Assembly: GCA_023418995.1 (NCBI GenBank)
Contig: JAEZYP010000044.1
Span: 310,001-374,000 of the forward strand
Source: Bacillota bacterium
Lineage (GTDB): Bacteria; Bacillota; Clostridia; Oscillospirales; Acutalibacteraceae
DNA length: 64,000 nt
Reading direction: 5' to 3'
Shown here: positions 9,447 to 18,327 of the stretch, one piece after another
How positions within the stretch are numbered: position 1 is the stretch's first letter
Layout of the letters: each line of letters opens with the position of its first letter
Notes under the pieces: model-generated
What the model was told of the DNA's origin: nothing
Database searches by the model: none
What the model saw: the letters and a program-made list of their open reading frames with translations, nothing else
Translations under genes and position numbers: made by a program

Positions 9447-10685
9447 ATGGGAGTTTACGAGGAATTAAAAGCAAGGGGATTAATCGCACAGGTAACAGAC
9501 GAGGAAAAGGTAAAGGATCTGCTCGAAAATCAAAAAATCGTTTTTTATATTGGTTTTGATCCTACCGCCGACAGCTTACACGTCGGCCATTTTGTTCAGA
9601 TTATGGTGATGGCGCATATGCAGCGCGCGGGTCATATTCCGATTGCTCTGTTCGGTGGCGGCACCGGCATGGTAGGCGATCCATCCGGAAAAAGCGACAT
9701 GAGAAAAATGTTAACAACAGAAGGGATTAACCATAATATTGCGTGTTTTAAAAACCAAATGTCACGGTTGATTGATTTTTCAGACGGCAAGGCAATTATG
9801 GCGAACAATGGAGACTGGCTGCTCCATCAGAATTACATCGAATTTATCCGCGATGTTGGTGTGCATTTCACCGTCAATCGAATGCTTTCGTTTGAATGCT
9901 ACAAACAAAGGATGGAGCGCGGACTTACCTTCTTCGAGTTGAATTATATGCTTATGCAGAGCTTCGACTTCTTGGAATTAAACCGCAGGTATCAGTGTGT
10001 GATGGAGCTTGGGGGCGACGACCAATGGAGCAATATTATCGGCGGCGTTGAGTTAATCCGTAAAAAAGAGGGAAAAGAAGCCTTTGGTATGACCTTTACA
10101 TTATTGACGACAAGTGAAGGGAAGAAAATGGGCAAAACTGAGAAAGGCGCGGTATGGCTTGACCCCGAAAAAACGACACCATTTGAGTTTTATCAGTACT
10201 GGCGCAACATCGCGGACGCCGATGTAATTAGATGCCTGAAAATTCTTACTTTCCTGCCACTGTCTGAGATTATTGAACTGGCTAAGCTGGAAGGCGGAGA
10301 ACTGAATAAAGCGAAAGAAATATTGGCTTATGAAGTAACAAAACTGATCCACGGTGAGGAAGAAGCGACAAAAGCGCAGGATGGCGCCAGAGCGCTTTTC
10401 GGCGGAGGAGTCAGCACAGATCATATGCCTACCAGTGAAATTACGTTACGGGAATTTACTGACGGTGAAATTGGAGTGTTGGATTTGCTTTTTGCCGTAA
10501 AGCTAATTCCATCAAAGGGTGAGGGGAGACGTCTGGTTGACCAGGGAGGTATATCAGTGGACGACCAGAAGGTAACGTCGGCTGCCGCCAAGCTTGAGTT
10601 GAAGGATTTTGAAAAGGGTTATGTGATTGTTAAAAAGGGAAAGAAAATCCATCACAAGATTGCCTTGTCCGCAACAACAGAATAA
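9447..10685 (+). CDS. tyrS: Tyrosyl-tRNA synthetase
   Basis: Class I aminoacyl-tRNA synthetase charging tRNA-Tyr. The 412-residue protein has the HIGH-type motif HVGHF (about 47-51), the KMSKS-type loop KMGKT, and a C-terminal S4-like RNA-binding domain (about 345-405, GEGRRLVDQGGISVDDQKV). A strong AGGAGG site precedes the ATG. Expression is controlled by the T-box leader directly upstream. The length and the KMGKT form fit the TyrZ-like branch better than the classic TyrS form. Confidence 0.96.
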   Translation: MGVYEELKARGLIAQVTDEEKVKDLLENQKIVFYIGFDPTADSLHVGHFVQIMVMAHMQRAGHIPIALFGGGTGMVGDPSGKSDMRKMLTTEGINHNIACFKNQMSRLIDFSDGKAIMANNGDWLLHQNYIEFIRDVGVHFTVNRMLSFECYKQRMERGLTFFELNYMLMQSFDFLELNRRYQCVMELGGDDQWSNIIGGVELIRKKEGKEAFGMTFTLLTTSEGKKMGKTEKGAVWLDPEKTTPFEFYQYWRNIADADVIRCLKILTFLPLSEIIELAKLEGGELNKAKEILAYEVTKLIHGEEEATKAQDGARALFGGGVSTDHMPTSEITLREFTDGEIGVLDLLFAVKLIPSKGEGRRLVDQGGISVDDQKVTSAAAKLELKDFEKGYVIVKKGKKIHHKIALSATTE

Positions 10686-10700
10686 CAGAATAGTTGAAAG

Positions 10701-10734
10701 TTGCCTTCTTCCAGTCTCTGTACGAAGAAGGCAA
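10701..10734 (+). terminator. Intrinsic terminator after tyrS
   Basis: A perfect 11-bp stem (10701-10711 with 10724-10734) and a 12-base loop, followed by TCTCTGTTTTA. It lies 15 bases after the tyrS stop. Confidence 0.8.
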
Positions 10735-10767
10735 TCTCTGTTTTATAATATTATTAATAGAATAATA

Positions 10768-10796
10768 TTGATTTTTACAGTGTAATTTCTTATAAT
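10768..10796 (+). promoter_or_regulatory. Promoter of the yfhO-like gene
   Basis: TTGATT at 10768-10773, a 17-base spacer and TATAAT at 10791-10796, placed 30 bases before the chosen start and after the tyrS terminator. This makes the gene a single-gene transcription unit. Confidence 0.65.
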
Positions 10797-10825
10797 AAGA
10801 CTATTCGCTTATGGAGGCATTATTC

Positions 10826-13489
10826 ATGCAAAAATACAGGAATTGCTTTATTGCTCCCGTTGCTGTTTTTTTTATACTAATGTCCGTATTCTATTGTTAT
10901 CAAATGTTTCCGTTTGGAAATAAAACACTCGCATGGTGTGATATGGAGCAGCAGGTTATCCCTTTCTTAATGGATTTCAAGGACATTCTTGCGGGAAAAT
11001 CAAATGTTTTTCTGAACCTGCAAAATGCTGGTGGTATGAGCTTTTGGGGCGTTTTTTTGTTTTTTATATCAAGTCCTTTCACCTTTTTGGTGGCCTTCAT
11101 ACAAAAAGGAGATATGTACCATTTTGTTAATATCCTTGTTTTACTAAAAATGATGGTTTGTTCGTTGACGGCAAGTCTCTTTTTTCTTACGTTGTTCAAG
11201 AAGCTTAGTACCGCGCAGACTGCGGCAATATCGGTGATGTATGCGTTTTCCGGTTATGCGATGTTTTATTATCAGAACCAGGTCTGGCTTGATATTATGT
11301 ATCTTTTCCCGATACTGCTTTTGGGATTAAACAAGCTGGTAAAGGAAGAACGAATCTGGCTTTATGTAATATCGTTTTCCGCGTTTCTTACCGTTAATTT
11401 TTATTTAAGCTATATGATCACGCTTTTCATTGTTTTAGCCTTCGGCTTTTATTTGTTTTTAAACTTGCCGCGAGACAAATGGAAAACCAGCATTTTTTTA
11501 TTGGGAATTTCCAGTATCATCGTTGCATTCATTACCGCCGTAATATGGGTTCCGTCTTTAATGCAATACCTCGCTTCCGCAAGAACAGGCGACCTGATTA
11601 CCAGCTTAAAAATCGGAGGTTTTTTTACCCGGTTTGATACGACTCTAACGGTTTTAATTTGTTCGTCCGCCATATTTGTTGCCCTTATTTTTTATGTCCT
11701 TTTTTATAAGCAATACCTGAAGCAGAATCTTTTTCTCTTTTTTATTTTTCTCTTAATGCTTATCCCGGTAATTATTGAACCGATCAATAAAATGTGGCAT
11801 ACCGGAAACTATCAGGCGTTTCCGGTCCGTTACGGCTATATCACAATTTTTATCGGATTGATTTTACTTGCCGTAATTCTATCCAAAATAAACAGTCGCC
11901 GCATAGTTCTGTACAGCAGCCCGTTTTCGGTATTCTGTTGTACTCTTGCCGTTATTATGCTGTTTTTTGTATCCTGCTTACTTATCCGTAAAAATTATGA
12001 AGCGATAACGGTATATACCAGAACCTTATGGGGAGATAGCGAAAGCTTCAAACTATTGTTTGCATACTTTATCACGTCTGCATTTTCTTATCTACTCATT
12101 CTTGTGTTTTATCAATCCAGACAATTAAAAACAACCGCATTTTCAATCTTTCTTTGCCTGCTTGTTCTGATTGAGGCTGTATTTAATTCATGTGTTTATA
12201 TTGCTTCCCCAGCCAACCTCGCGGAAAAATACCAGCCCATAATTCCGCTCAGTGACAAAATCAAGGACACCGATTTGTATCGTGTAAAGATGAAGGAAAA
12301 GTATTTTGACGCGAATCTTATCGGCAGCCTGGGGTATCAAACATTAAGTCATTATACTTCGCTCACAAATGAGAGCTTTATGTACACCATGAAAAAGCTG
12401 GGCTATTCATCCTACTGGATGGAGGTAAGCTCAAACGGAGGCACAGAGCTTACCGATGCAGTTCTGGGTAACCGGTACAGTATTGTAAAATCAGACCCGT
12501 ATTTAGAAAAAGATAATATCGTCTACCAGAATAATCATTATTCGATTCTCGAGAATAACAACACACTTCCGATTGGATTTGTTATGAATAGCAGCCGGAT
12601 AAAATCTCTGGAAAAGCTTCCTGATAAAACAAGGCTCGAAATTCAGGAAAATTTGTACGAGTCTATATTTAACTCAGACAATCAGCTTTTTACTTTTTAC
12701 GAACCGAATGAGCTGCATAATATTTCTTACCAAAAGGACGGGGCATATCTTATTACCTATTCGGATAATTCGATGAATGGAATTCTCACATATCATATTC
12801 CTGTAAAAGGAACACAGATATTATATTATGATTGCTTCGACCGGATCTCTAACAGCCTTGTGGAGCACATTAATTCCAGCTTTAACATCAGGGTAAACGG
12901 TACGCTGATTCAGGAAGATTATCCCAATCAATCCAATAATGGTCTTGTAACTCTTGGAACCTTTACAGATCAAACAGTCGAGGTACAGGTGGAGGCTTTA
13001 AAGGAAGTTTACGCAAAATCATTCGGAGTCGCGGGTTTAGATGTTGCCAGGCTTAAGGGTGCCGTAAACGGTACGGCAGGAGCCAATCTGAAACAGGTAA
13101 ACAATAAACTGATAGGCAATGTGGATACAGGAGACCATCAAGACGCGTATCTTTTTTTGCCGCTGACATACGACGGAGGCTATTCTGCGACGGTGAATGC
13201 TAAGAATGTGCAAATTGACAAAGTGTTTGATTGCATGATGGCGGTAAAACTTGAGAAAGGAACGAATACGATTTGCGTCAGTTATATCCCGCCGGGTTTT
13301 AAAGCTGGAGCGGCATTATCAGTTTTTGGATTTCTTTTATTCTTGGCAGCGTTGAAATTTTGCAACAAAAAGTTCCTTGAAAAGCTAAATCTGATTACAA
13401 ATTTATCCGCTTTGCTGTTTATACTTCTTTTTATTGGGACTATATTTATGGTTTATATTTTTCCCGTTTATATTTACTTGAAAAGATAG
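10826..13489 (+). CDS. YfhO family multi-pass membrane protein
   Basis: An 887-residue membrane protein of the YfhO (DUF) family, which resembles GT-C glycosyltransferases. In Gram-positives, characterised members help glycosylate lipoteichoic acid or other surface polymers; that role is inferred here. About a dozen helices fill residues 1-470. The N-terminal luminal segment WCDMEQQVIPFLMDFKDIL carries acidic residues typical of GT-C enzymes. A large extracytoplasmic domain (about 480-830) and two C-terminal helices follow. ATG at 10826 is chosen because GGAGG (10813-10817) lies 8 bases upstream; an ATG at 10811 would overlap that site. The gene is monocistronic between two terminators. Confidence 0.85.
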   Translation: MQKYRNCFIAPVAVFFILMSVFYCYQMFPFGNKTLAWCDMEQQVIPFLMDFKDILAGKSNVFLNLQNAGGMSFWGVFLFFISSPFTFLVAFIQKGDMYHFVNILVLLKMMVCSLTASLFFLTLFKKLSTAQTAAISVMYAFSGYAMFYYQNQVWLDIMYLFPILLLGLNKLVKEERIWLYVISFSAFLTVNFYLSYMITLFIVLAFGFYLFLNLPRDKWKTSIFLLGISSIIVAFITAVIWVPSLMQYLASARTGDLITSLKIGGFFTRFDTTLTVLICSSAIFVALIFYVLFYKQYLKQNLFLFFIFLLMLIPVIIEPINKMWHTGNYQAFPVRYGYITIFIGLILLAVILSKINSRRIVLYSSPFSVFCCTLAVIMLFFVSCLLIRKNYEAITVYTRTLWGDSESFKLLFAYFITSAFSYLLILVFYQSRQLKTTAFSIFLCLLVLIEAVFNSCVYIASPANLAEKYQPIIPLSDKIKDTDLYRVKMKEKYFDANLIGSLGYQTLSHYTSLTNESFMYTMKKLGYSSYWMEVSSNGGTELTDAVLGNRYSIVKSDPYLEKDNIVYQNNHYSILENNNTLPIGFVMNSSRIKSLEKLPDKTRLEIQENLYESIFNSDNQLFTFYEPNELHNISYQKDGAYLITYSDNSMNGILTYHIPVKGTQILYYDCFDRISNSLVEHINSSFNIRVNGTLIQEDYPNQSNNGLVTLGTFTDQTVEVQVEALKEVYAKSFGVAGLDVARLKGAVNGTAGANLKQVNNKLIGNVDTGDHQDAYLFLPLTYDGGYSATVNAKNVQIDKVFDCMMAVKLEKGTNTICVSYIPPGFKAGAALSVFGFLLFLAALKFCNKKFLEKLNLITNLSALLFILLFIGTIFMVYIFPVYIYLKR

Positions 13490-13491
13490 CG

Positions 13492-13528
13492 AAAAGCAGC
13501 CTGTGATAATAAAGCACAGACTGCTTTT
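13492..13528. terminator. Bidirectional terminator between yfhO-like gene and the dap operon
   Basis: The inverted arms AAAAGCAG/CTGTG and CACAG/CTGCTTTT are separated by one mismatch and a short loop. The A-rich and T-rich flanks make it usable from both strands. It ends the convergent yfhO-like gene and the asd-dapA-dapB-ACT transcript. Confidence 0.8.
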
Positions 13529-13545
13529 TGCGATCCGGTTCTATT

Positions 13546-14007
13546 TTAATTCTGGATGCAATTTTCAATTGCGGTGAGCGTTTCATTAAAATCTGCAGCT
13601 GTTACCAGCAGAGAAATATCTACTTCAGAAGTCGTGATAATCCGGATATCCGTATTGGCTTTCGCTGCTGCTGAAAAAACATCAGCTGCTACGCCTGGTA
13701 AGTCCTTCATACCTTGATCATAAACTGAAATCTTGCAGTTGCCACTGCTGACAATTGTCTTAATATTAGAATTGTCATGTAAATCAGAAGTAAATGAAAG
13801 AATCTTACCCAGATCGTTATCTGAAATTGTAAAGGAAACGGAGGTAAAGGCACCGTGTGTGGGTGCAAGCGAAATCATATCGACAATTACATCAAAAGAA
13901 GCTATTTTCTGAAAAATATCCGAAATAAAAGTAATATCAGAAGGACACTTCTGCAAGGTAACCAAGGTAATATCATTTGATGTTGAAATTGTTGGCTTCG
14001 TAAACAT
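13546..14007 (-). CDS. Stand-alone ACT-domain protein (aspartokinase regulatory-domain-like)
   Basis: A 153-residue protein made of two ACT domains, resembling the C-terminal regulatory half of a lysine- or threonine-sensitive aspartate kinase. The first covers about 10-75 and the second about 85-150, with the aspartokinase-like IRIITTSEVDISLLV. There is no kinase domain, so it cannot phosphorylate aspartate. It is the last gene of the lysine-riboswitch operon, 14 bases after dapB. This suggests an amino-acid-sensing role in lysine or diaminopimelate synthesis, possibly as a partner of an aspartokinase encoded elsewhere. That role is inference. Confidence 0.8.
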   Translation of the reverse strand: MFTKPTISTSNDITLVTLQKCPSDITFISDIFQKIASFDVIVDMISLAPTHGAFTSVSFTISDNDLGKILSFTSDLHDNSNIKTIVSSGNCKISVYDQGMKDLPGVAADVFSAAAKANTDIRIITTSEVDISLLVTAADFNETLTAIENCIQN

Positions 14008-14021
14008 ATTAACCCCCCATT

Positions 14022-14783
14022 TTATTTTAGCATGTCGGACATATTATAAAGTCCCGGATTTTGTTTCGTTAAAAAGAGCGCCGCATTTAAAGCGCCGGCC
14101 GCAAGAATTCTTCTTGACTGTGCGGAATGCGACAGCGTGATCACTTCATGCTGCCCTGCAAATATTACTTCATGCTCCCCTACAATAGTACCTCCGCGAA
14201 TAGAATGGATTCCTATTTCAGAGGTTTCCCGCTTCTTACGCTGAGAATGGCGATCATACATATAGTTCACATTTTTATCCAGCACAGATGAGATACCGTC
14301 CGCAATCATAAGCGCGGTTCCGCTGGGCGCGTCGATTTTCTGATTATGATGCTTTTCTATTATCTCAATGTCAAAGCTGCTTCCTAAAACCTTTGCAGCT
14401 GTTTTTGCTAGTTCAATCAGCAGATTGATGCCAATTGACATATTTCCCGAATAAAAAACAGGAAGTTCTTTGGAAACTCTCGTCAGCATTTCCACCTGAG
14501 ATGTATTGTACCCAGTGGTGCATAAAACCAACGGTGTTTTCTTGATTTGAGCGTATTGGAGTAAAGAGGGGAGAAGAGAGGGATTTGAAAAGTCGATAAT
14601 TACATCCGTATCAACACTGATGTCCATTGGTTTTGAGACCACAGGAAATTCATTCGGCAACTCAATATTAATATCGATTCCGCCCACAACTCTGCAATCT
14701 TCCCGCTCAGAAGCGCAGAAAACTATTTCGCGGCCCATCTTGCCATTGCAGCCGCAGATAATTAGATTTTTTATTTCTGTCAT
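14022..14783 (-). CDS. dapB: 4-hydroxy-tetrahydrodipicolinate reductase
   Basis: NAD(P)H-dependent reductase, the second committed step to diaminopimelate and lysine. The 253-residue protein has the N-terminal Rossmann motif ICGCNGKMGREI (about 9-20) and the catalytic segment EKHHNQKIDAPSGTA with the essential His and Lys. It is third in the operon asd-dapA-dapB-ACT. Dipicolinate, made from the same branch, is needed for spores in this organism. Confidence 0.96.
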   Translation of the reverse strand: MTEIKNLIICGCNGKMGREIVFCASEREDCRVVGGIDINIELPNEFPVVSKPMDISVDTDVIIDFSNPSLLPSLLQYAQIKKTPLVLCTTGYNTSQVEMLTRVSKELPVFYSGNMSIGINLLIELAKTAAKVLGSSFDIEIIEKHHNQKIDAPSGTALMIADGISSVLDKNVNYMYDRHSQRKKRETSEIGIHSIRGGTIVGEHEVIFAGQHEVITLSHSAQSRRILAAGALNAALFLTKQNPGLYNMSDMLK

Positions 14784-14812
14784 TTGGAACGTCCCCTTTT
14801 ATTAAGGAAGTG

Positions 14813-14840
14813 ATACACTGCCGGAGAAACGGCAGTGTAT
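14813..14840 (-). other. Hairpin between dapA and dapB
   Basis: A perfect 11-bp inverted repeat (14813-14823 with 14830-14840) around a 6-base loop, 10 bases after the dapA stop. No T run follows it on the transcribed strand, so it is more likely an mRNA processing or stability element, or a weak attenuator, than a full terminator. Confidence 0.6.
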
Positions 14841-14850
14841 CTCGCTTAAT

Positions 14851-15750
14851 TTACAGTGATATGTCGCTTAGCTGATATTTTTTCAGGATCGCGTTCAATT
14901 TTGCAAGACCCTCGCTAGTCATAACAGTAAGCGGCAAACGGCAGTCTCCGCAGTCAGCACCGAGTATTTTCATTGCCGCTTTTACGGGGATCGGGTTCAC
15001 ATCCATAAACAAGGCTTCCATCAATTCAAAATATTGCAGCGATGCTTCCCGGCTTGCAGCGATATTGCCTGTGAAATAGTCTTCGCAGATTTTGTGCATG
15101 ATATTTGGCATGATGTTAGCAAAAACGGATATGATGCCCTTACCACCCAAAACCAGCATGGACAGGGTTTGGTCATCGTTACCGGAGTATACGGTTAAGT
15201 TATCTCCGCACAAGGAAATGGTTTTTGCAACTGAGGAGATATCTCCGTTTGCTTCTTTTGTAGCGACAATATTTGGGTGCTCCGACAACGAAAGATAGGT
15301 TTCCGGTTTAATGTTACATCCGGTTCTTGAAGGCACATTATACACTATAATTGGCAGATCAACTCGATCCGCGACATAGTGGTAATGCTTTACCAAACCG
15401 GATTGAGAAGTTTTGTTATAATATGGAGTTACCATTAAAAGTGCGTCAGCGCCCAAATCCTTTGCGGTACGGGATAGCTCCACTGCGTAGTTTGTGTCGT
15501 TGCTTCCCGAACTCGCGATGACAGGTATCCGCTTGTTTACATGGTCAACAATATACTTTATCGCTTTACAGTGCTCATCGTGGTTCAATACCGGAGATTC
15601 TCCGGTGGTCGCACAGGCGATTATCGCATCTGTTTTATTTCTAATATGAAATTCAATTAATTGGTTTAGCATTTCATAATTAATGGAACCGTCTTGTTTC
15701 ATGGGTGTTACCAGTGCTACGCCGGAACCGGTAAAAACGACCTTTTTCAT
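14851..15750 (-). CDS. dapA: 4-hydroxy-tetrahydrodipicolinate synthase
   Basis: Schiff-base aldolase condensing pyruvate and aspartate semialdehyde. The 299-residue TIM barrel has the GTTGES-type motif as TTGESPVL (about 48-55), the tyrosine segment IIVYNVPSRTG, and the catalytic lysine in NIVATKEANGD. It is second in the operon, 27 bases after asd, with a GGAGG ribosome site. Confidence 0.96.
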   Translation of the reverse strand: MKKVVFTGSGVALVTPMKQDGSINYEMLNQLIEFHIRNKTDAIIACATTGESPVLNHDEHCKAIKYIVDHVNKRIPVIASSGSNDTNYAVELSRTAKDLGADALLMVTPYYNKTSQSGLVKHYHYVADRVDLPIIVYNVPSRTGCNIKPETYLSLSEHPNIVATKEANGDISSVAKTISLCGDNLTVYSGNDDQTLSMLVLGGKGIISVFANIMPNIMHKICEDYFTGNIAASREASLQYFELMEALFMDVNPIPVKAAMKILGADCGDCRLPLTVMTSEGLAKLNAILKKYQLSDISL

Positions 15751-15777
15751 AATAGTACCTCCAAACAGCAGTTATTT

Positions 15778-16857
15778 TTAATCAATAAATCCTTTCGCAC
15801 AAAGGAGTTCAGCCATCAGGACACCGCCGCCGGCTGCTCCGCGAAGGGTGTTGTGAGAGAGACAAACAAATTTAATATCATATTGCGTATCGGGACGGAG
15901 ACGACCGATGGATACCGCCATCCCATTTTCAAGGTTGCGATCCAGTCGCGATTGCGGACGGTCCTCCTCACGGAAATAATGCAGAAACTGCTTCGGAGCG
16001 CTGGGCAGCTGAAGCTCCTGCGGCACTCCTTTAAAGTTCTCCCATCTCGAAACGATTTCTTCCATTTCAACTTTCTTTTCATAGGAAACAAAAACTGCCG
16101 CCGTGTGTCCGTCGGAAACCGGAACACGCAAGCACTGGGACGTAATGTTTGGTGTCTGTGTATTTACAATGACTCCGTTTTCAACATGTCCCCAGATTTT
16201 CAAGGGCTCATTTTCGGATTTTCCTTCTTCGCCGCCGATAAACGGAATTACGTTGTCAACGCTTTCCGGCCAGGTTTGAAAAGTCTTTCCGGCTCCCGAA
16301 ATTGCCTGATAAGTGCACGCCAGAACCTTAGTGACATTCAGCTCCAACAGGGGATGAATCGCTGGAACATAGCTTTGCAGGGAACAATTTGATTTTACGG
16401 AAATAAATCCACGTTTCGTACCGAGTCGCTTTCGCTGAGAATAGATTACCTCGGCGTGTTCGGCGTTGATTTCCGGAATAATCATCGGAACATCGGCAAC
16501 CATACGGTTTGCGCTGTTGTTGGACATGACAGGACATTCCGCCTTCGCATAAGCATCTTCAAGCGCTTTGATTTCATCTTTTTTCATATTCACCGCGCAA
16601 AAGACGAAATCAACGAGGGAAGCAATCTTTTTTATGTCTTTTTCCGCGTTGTATACTATCATATTCGCCATACTCTTCGGCATCGGTACAGTCATCAGCC
16701 AATGGTCTCCGACAGCTTCTTCATAGGTTTTTCCCGCAGAACGGGAACTGGCAGCAAGCGCGGTTACCGTAAACCAGGGGTGATTTTCCAAAAGGGTAGC
16801 AAATCTCTGGCCTACCATACCTGTTGCACCGATGATACCTACATTATACTTTTTCAT
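15778..16857 (-). CDS. asd: Aspartate-semialdehyde dehydrogenase (long-form class)
   Basis: Reduces aspartyl phosphate to aspartate semialdehyde, the branch point for lysine, threonine and methionine. The 359-residue protein has the N-terminal IGATGMVGQRF nucleotide motif (about 9-19) and the active-site cysteine in KSNCSLQSY (about 172-180). The length and this motif match the archaeal/fungal-type branch rather than the classic enteric form. It is the first gene under the lysine riboswitch, with a strong AGGAGG site. Confidence 0.94.
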   Translation of the reverse strand: MKKYNVGIIGATGMVGQRFATLLENHPWFTVTALAASSRSAGKTYEEAVGDHWLMTVPMPKSMANMIVYNAEKDIKKIASLVDFVFCAVNMKKDEIKALEDAYAKAECPVMSNNSANRMVADVPMIIPEINAEHAEVIYSQRKRLGTKRGFISVKSNCSLQSYVPAIHPLLELNVTKVLACTYQAISGAGKTFQTWPESVDNVIPFIGGEEGKSENEPLKIWGHVENGVIVNTQTPNITSQCLRVPVSDGHTAAVFVSYEKKVEMEEIVSRWENFKGVPQELQLPSAPKQFLHYFREEDRPQSRLDRNLENGMAVSIGRLRPDTQYDIKFVCLSHNTLRGAAGGGVLMAELLCAKGFID

Positions 16858-16910
16858 ATTAATTCCTCCTGTATATTATATGAATGTGGTAAATAAAAAT
16901 ATCAGCGTAA

Positions 16911-17183
16911 TAAAAAAACCGGTTTTAAAACCGGTCGTCAAAAAAATATTTGAATGCTGGCTAATACCTGAAAATACGGATTTTACCACGCTGGTATCTG
17001 CCGATAGCGCTTCATCATATTTCATGACGACAGTTGTACTGTTCTTCACAAATACAACCAGGCAAATACCTGCCGCAGTATTCCCTTCGGCGGGTTTCCC
17101 TTTTTCAAACCTTCATCGGCTTCGGCAGCCTAAAATTTGATACTGATTAAATCCCGCGCCTCTATCTTTTATTAATATAAATT
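16911..17183 (-). promoter_or_regulatory. Lysine riboswitch (L box) with intrinsic terminator
   Basis: Read on the minus strand, the leader begins AGAGGCGCGGGA (17164-17153). It contains the conserved lysine aptamer core around 17060-17125: GCCGATGAAGG, TTTGAAAAAGGGAAACCCGCCGAAGG. Five paired arms radiate from it. It ends in a terminator built on the palindrome ACCGGTTTTAAAACCGGT (16918-16935) followed by seven T residues on the minus strand. Lysine binding should promote termination, shutting off asd-dapA-dapB-ACT. The 5' boundary is inferred from the promoter position. Confidence 0.93.
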
Positions 17184-17189
17184 TTTATT

Positions 17190-17218
17190 ATAATAACATG
17201 GTTGCTATTACTTGTCAA
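17190..17218 (-). promoter_or_regulatory. Promoter of the lysine-riboswitch operon
   Basis: On the minus strand, TTGACA (17218-17213), a 17-base spacer and TATTAT (17195-17190). It places the transcript start at about 17183, just before the aptamer. It overlaps the divergent queA promoter. Confidence 0.8.
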
Positions 17219-17230
17219 TTTATTTATAAT
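17202..17230 (+). promoter_or_regulatory. Promoter of queA-tgt
   Basis: TTGCTA (17202-17207), 17 bases, TATAAT (17225-17230). It shares bases with the divergent lysine-operon promoter, so the two polymerases could not bind together. Confidence 0.6.
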
Positions 17231-17266
17231 AAATAATTGGCAATAATAAATTTAGGAGATATGGAA

Positions 17267-18313
17267 ATGAGTTTAAACCTTCAAAATATGAAGACAAAGG
17301 ATTTTTACTATGATTTACCAAAGGAACTAATTGCGCAAACTCCTCTGGAACCGCGCGACACTTCAAGACTATTAACTCTCAGCAAAAAATCAGGTGAAAT
17401 ATCACACAAACACTTTTATGATATCGTAGATTTTTTAAAGCCCGGCGACTGTCTTGTGCTAAACGATTCCCGAGTTTTGCCTGCCAGATTGTATGGGATC
17501 AAGGAGGGTACGGGCGCAAAGGTGGAGTTTTTACTCCTGACACACCGCGAGGGAGACATTTGGGAAGTTCTCTGCGGACCCGGTAAGCGCGCAAAACCGG
17601 GATCACGCTTTGTGTTCGGCCACGGGTTACTCAAAGCGGAGGTACTGGAGATTATCAATGAAGGGAACCGTCTGGTCCGTTTTATTTATGACGGAAACTT
17701 CTATGAAATATTGGACAGGATCGGGGAAATGCCGCTCCCTCATTATATCACGGAGCATTTAAACGACAAAGAACGCTATCAAACCGTATATTCCAAAGAA
17801 ATTGGCTCCGCAGCCGCTCCTACGGCGGGACTCCACTTTACGCCGGAACTGCTGGAAAAGGCAAAAACAAAAGGTGTCATGCTGACGTTCGTAACCCTTC
17901 ACGTCGGGCTGGGAACCTTCCGACCGGTAAGCGCGGTAAATGTAACCGAGCATAAAATGCATTCGGAACACTATTATATGCCTAAAGAAACGGCAGACGC
18001 AATCAATCAGGCAAAAGAAAGCGGAAATCGGGTCATCGCGGTTGGAACCACCAGCTGCCGCACTTTGGAGTCTGTTTATAAAAAAGAAGGCTGTATCAAA
18101 GAAAGTGACGGATGGACGGATATCTTTATTTATCCCGGCTTTCAATTTCAGGTACTGGACGGTTTGATCACAAACTTTCACCTGCCGGAAAGCACCCTGA
18201 TTATGCTGGTATCCGCACTGGCTGGATACGACCATATTATGAACGCCTACCGGGTTGCCGTTCAGAAAAAATATCGTTTTTTCAGTTTTGGCGACGCGAT
18301 GTTTATCTATTGA
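17267..18313 (+). CDS. queA: S-adenosylmethionine:tRNA ribosyltransferase-isomerase
   Basis: Builds epoxyqueuosine on tRNA by transferring the ribosyl part of SAM to preQ1-modified G34. The 348-residue protein has the family segments YYDLPKELIAQTPLEPRDTSRL (near the N-terminus), LVLNDSRVLPARL, AAPTAGLHFT and FHLPESTLIMLVSA. ATG at 17267 is chosen because AGGAG (17254-17258) is 8 bases upstream; the ATG at 17261 is too close. The tgt gene follows after 14 bases, so both enzymes of the tRNA queuosine step are co-expressed. Confidence 0.96.
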   Translation: MSLNLQNMKTKDFYYDLPKELIAQTPLEPRDTSRLLTLSKKSGEISHKHFYDIVDFLKPGDCLVLNDSRVLPARLYGIKEGTGAKVEFLLLTHREGDIWEVLCGPGKRAKPGSRFVFGHGLLKAEVLEIINEGNRLVRFIYDGNFYEILDRIGEMPLPHYITEHLNDKERYQTVYSKEIGSAAAPTAGLHFTPELLEKAKTKGVMLTFVTLHVGLGTFRPVSAVNVTEHKMHSEHYYMPKETADAINQAKESGNRVIAVGTTSCRTLESVYKKEGCIKESDGWTDIFIYPGFQFQVLDGLITNFHLPESTLIMLVSALAGYDHIMNAYRVAVQKKYRFFSFGDAMFIY

Positions 18314-18327
18314 GAGGATAATTAAGA

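Noticed and set aside
15694..16392. A 232-codon open frame on the plus strand across dapA and asd
   Set aside because: It is antisense to two confident genes and has no recognisable domain.
17759..18235. A 158-codon minus-strand frame opposite queA
   Set aside because: Shadow of queA with no family resemblance and no promoter.
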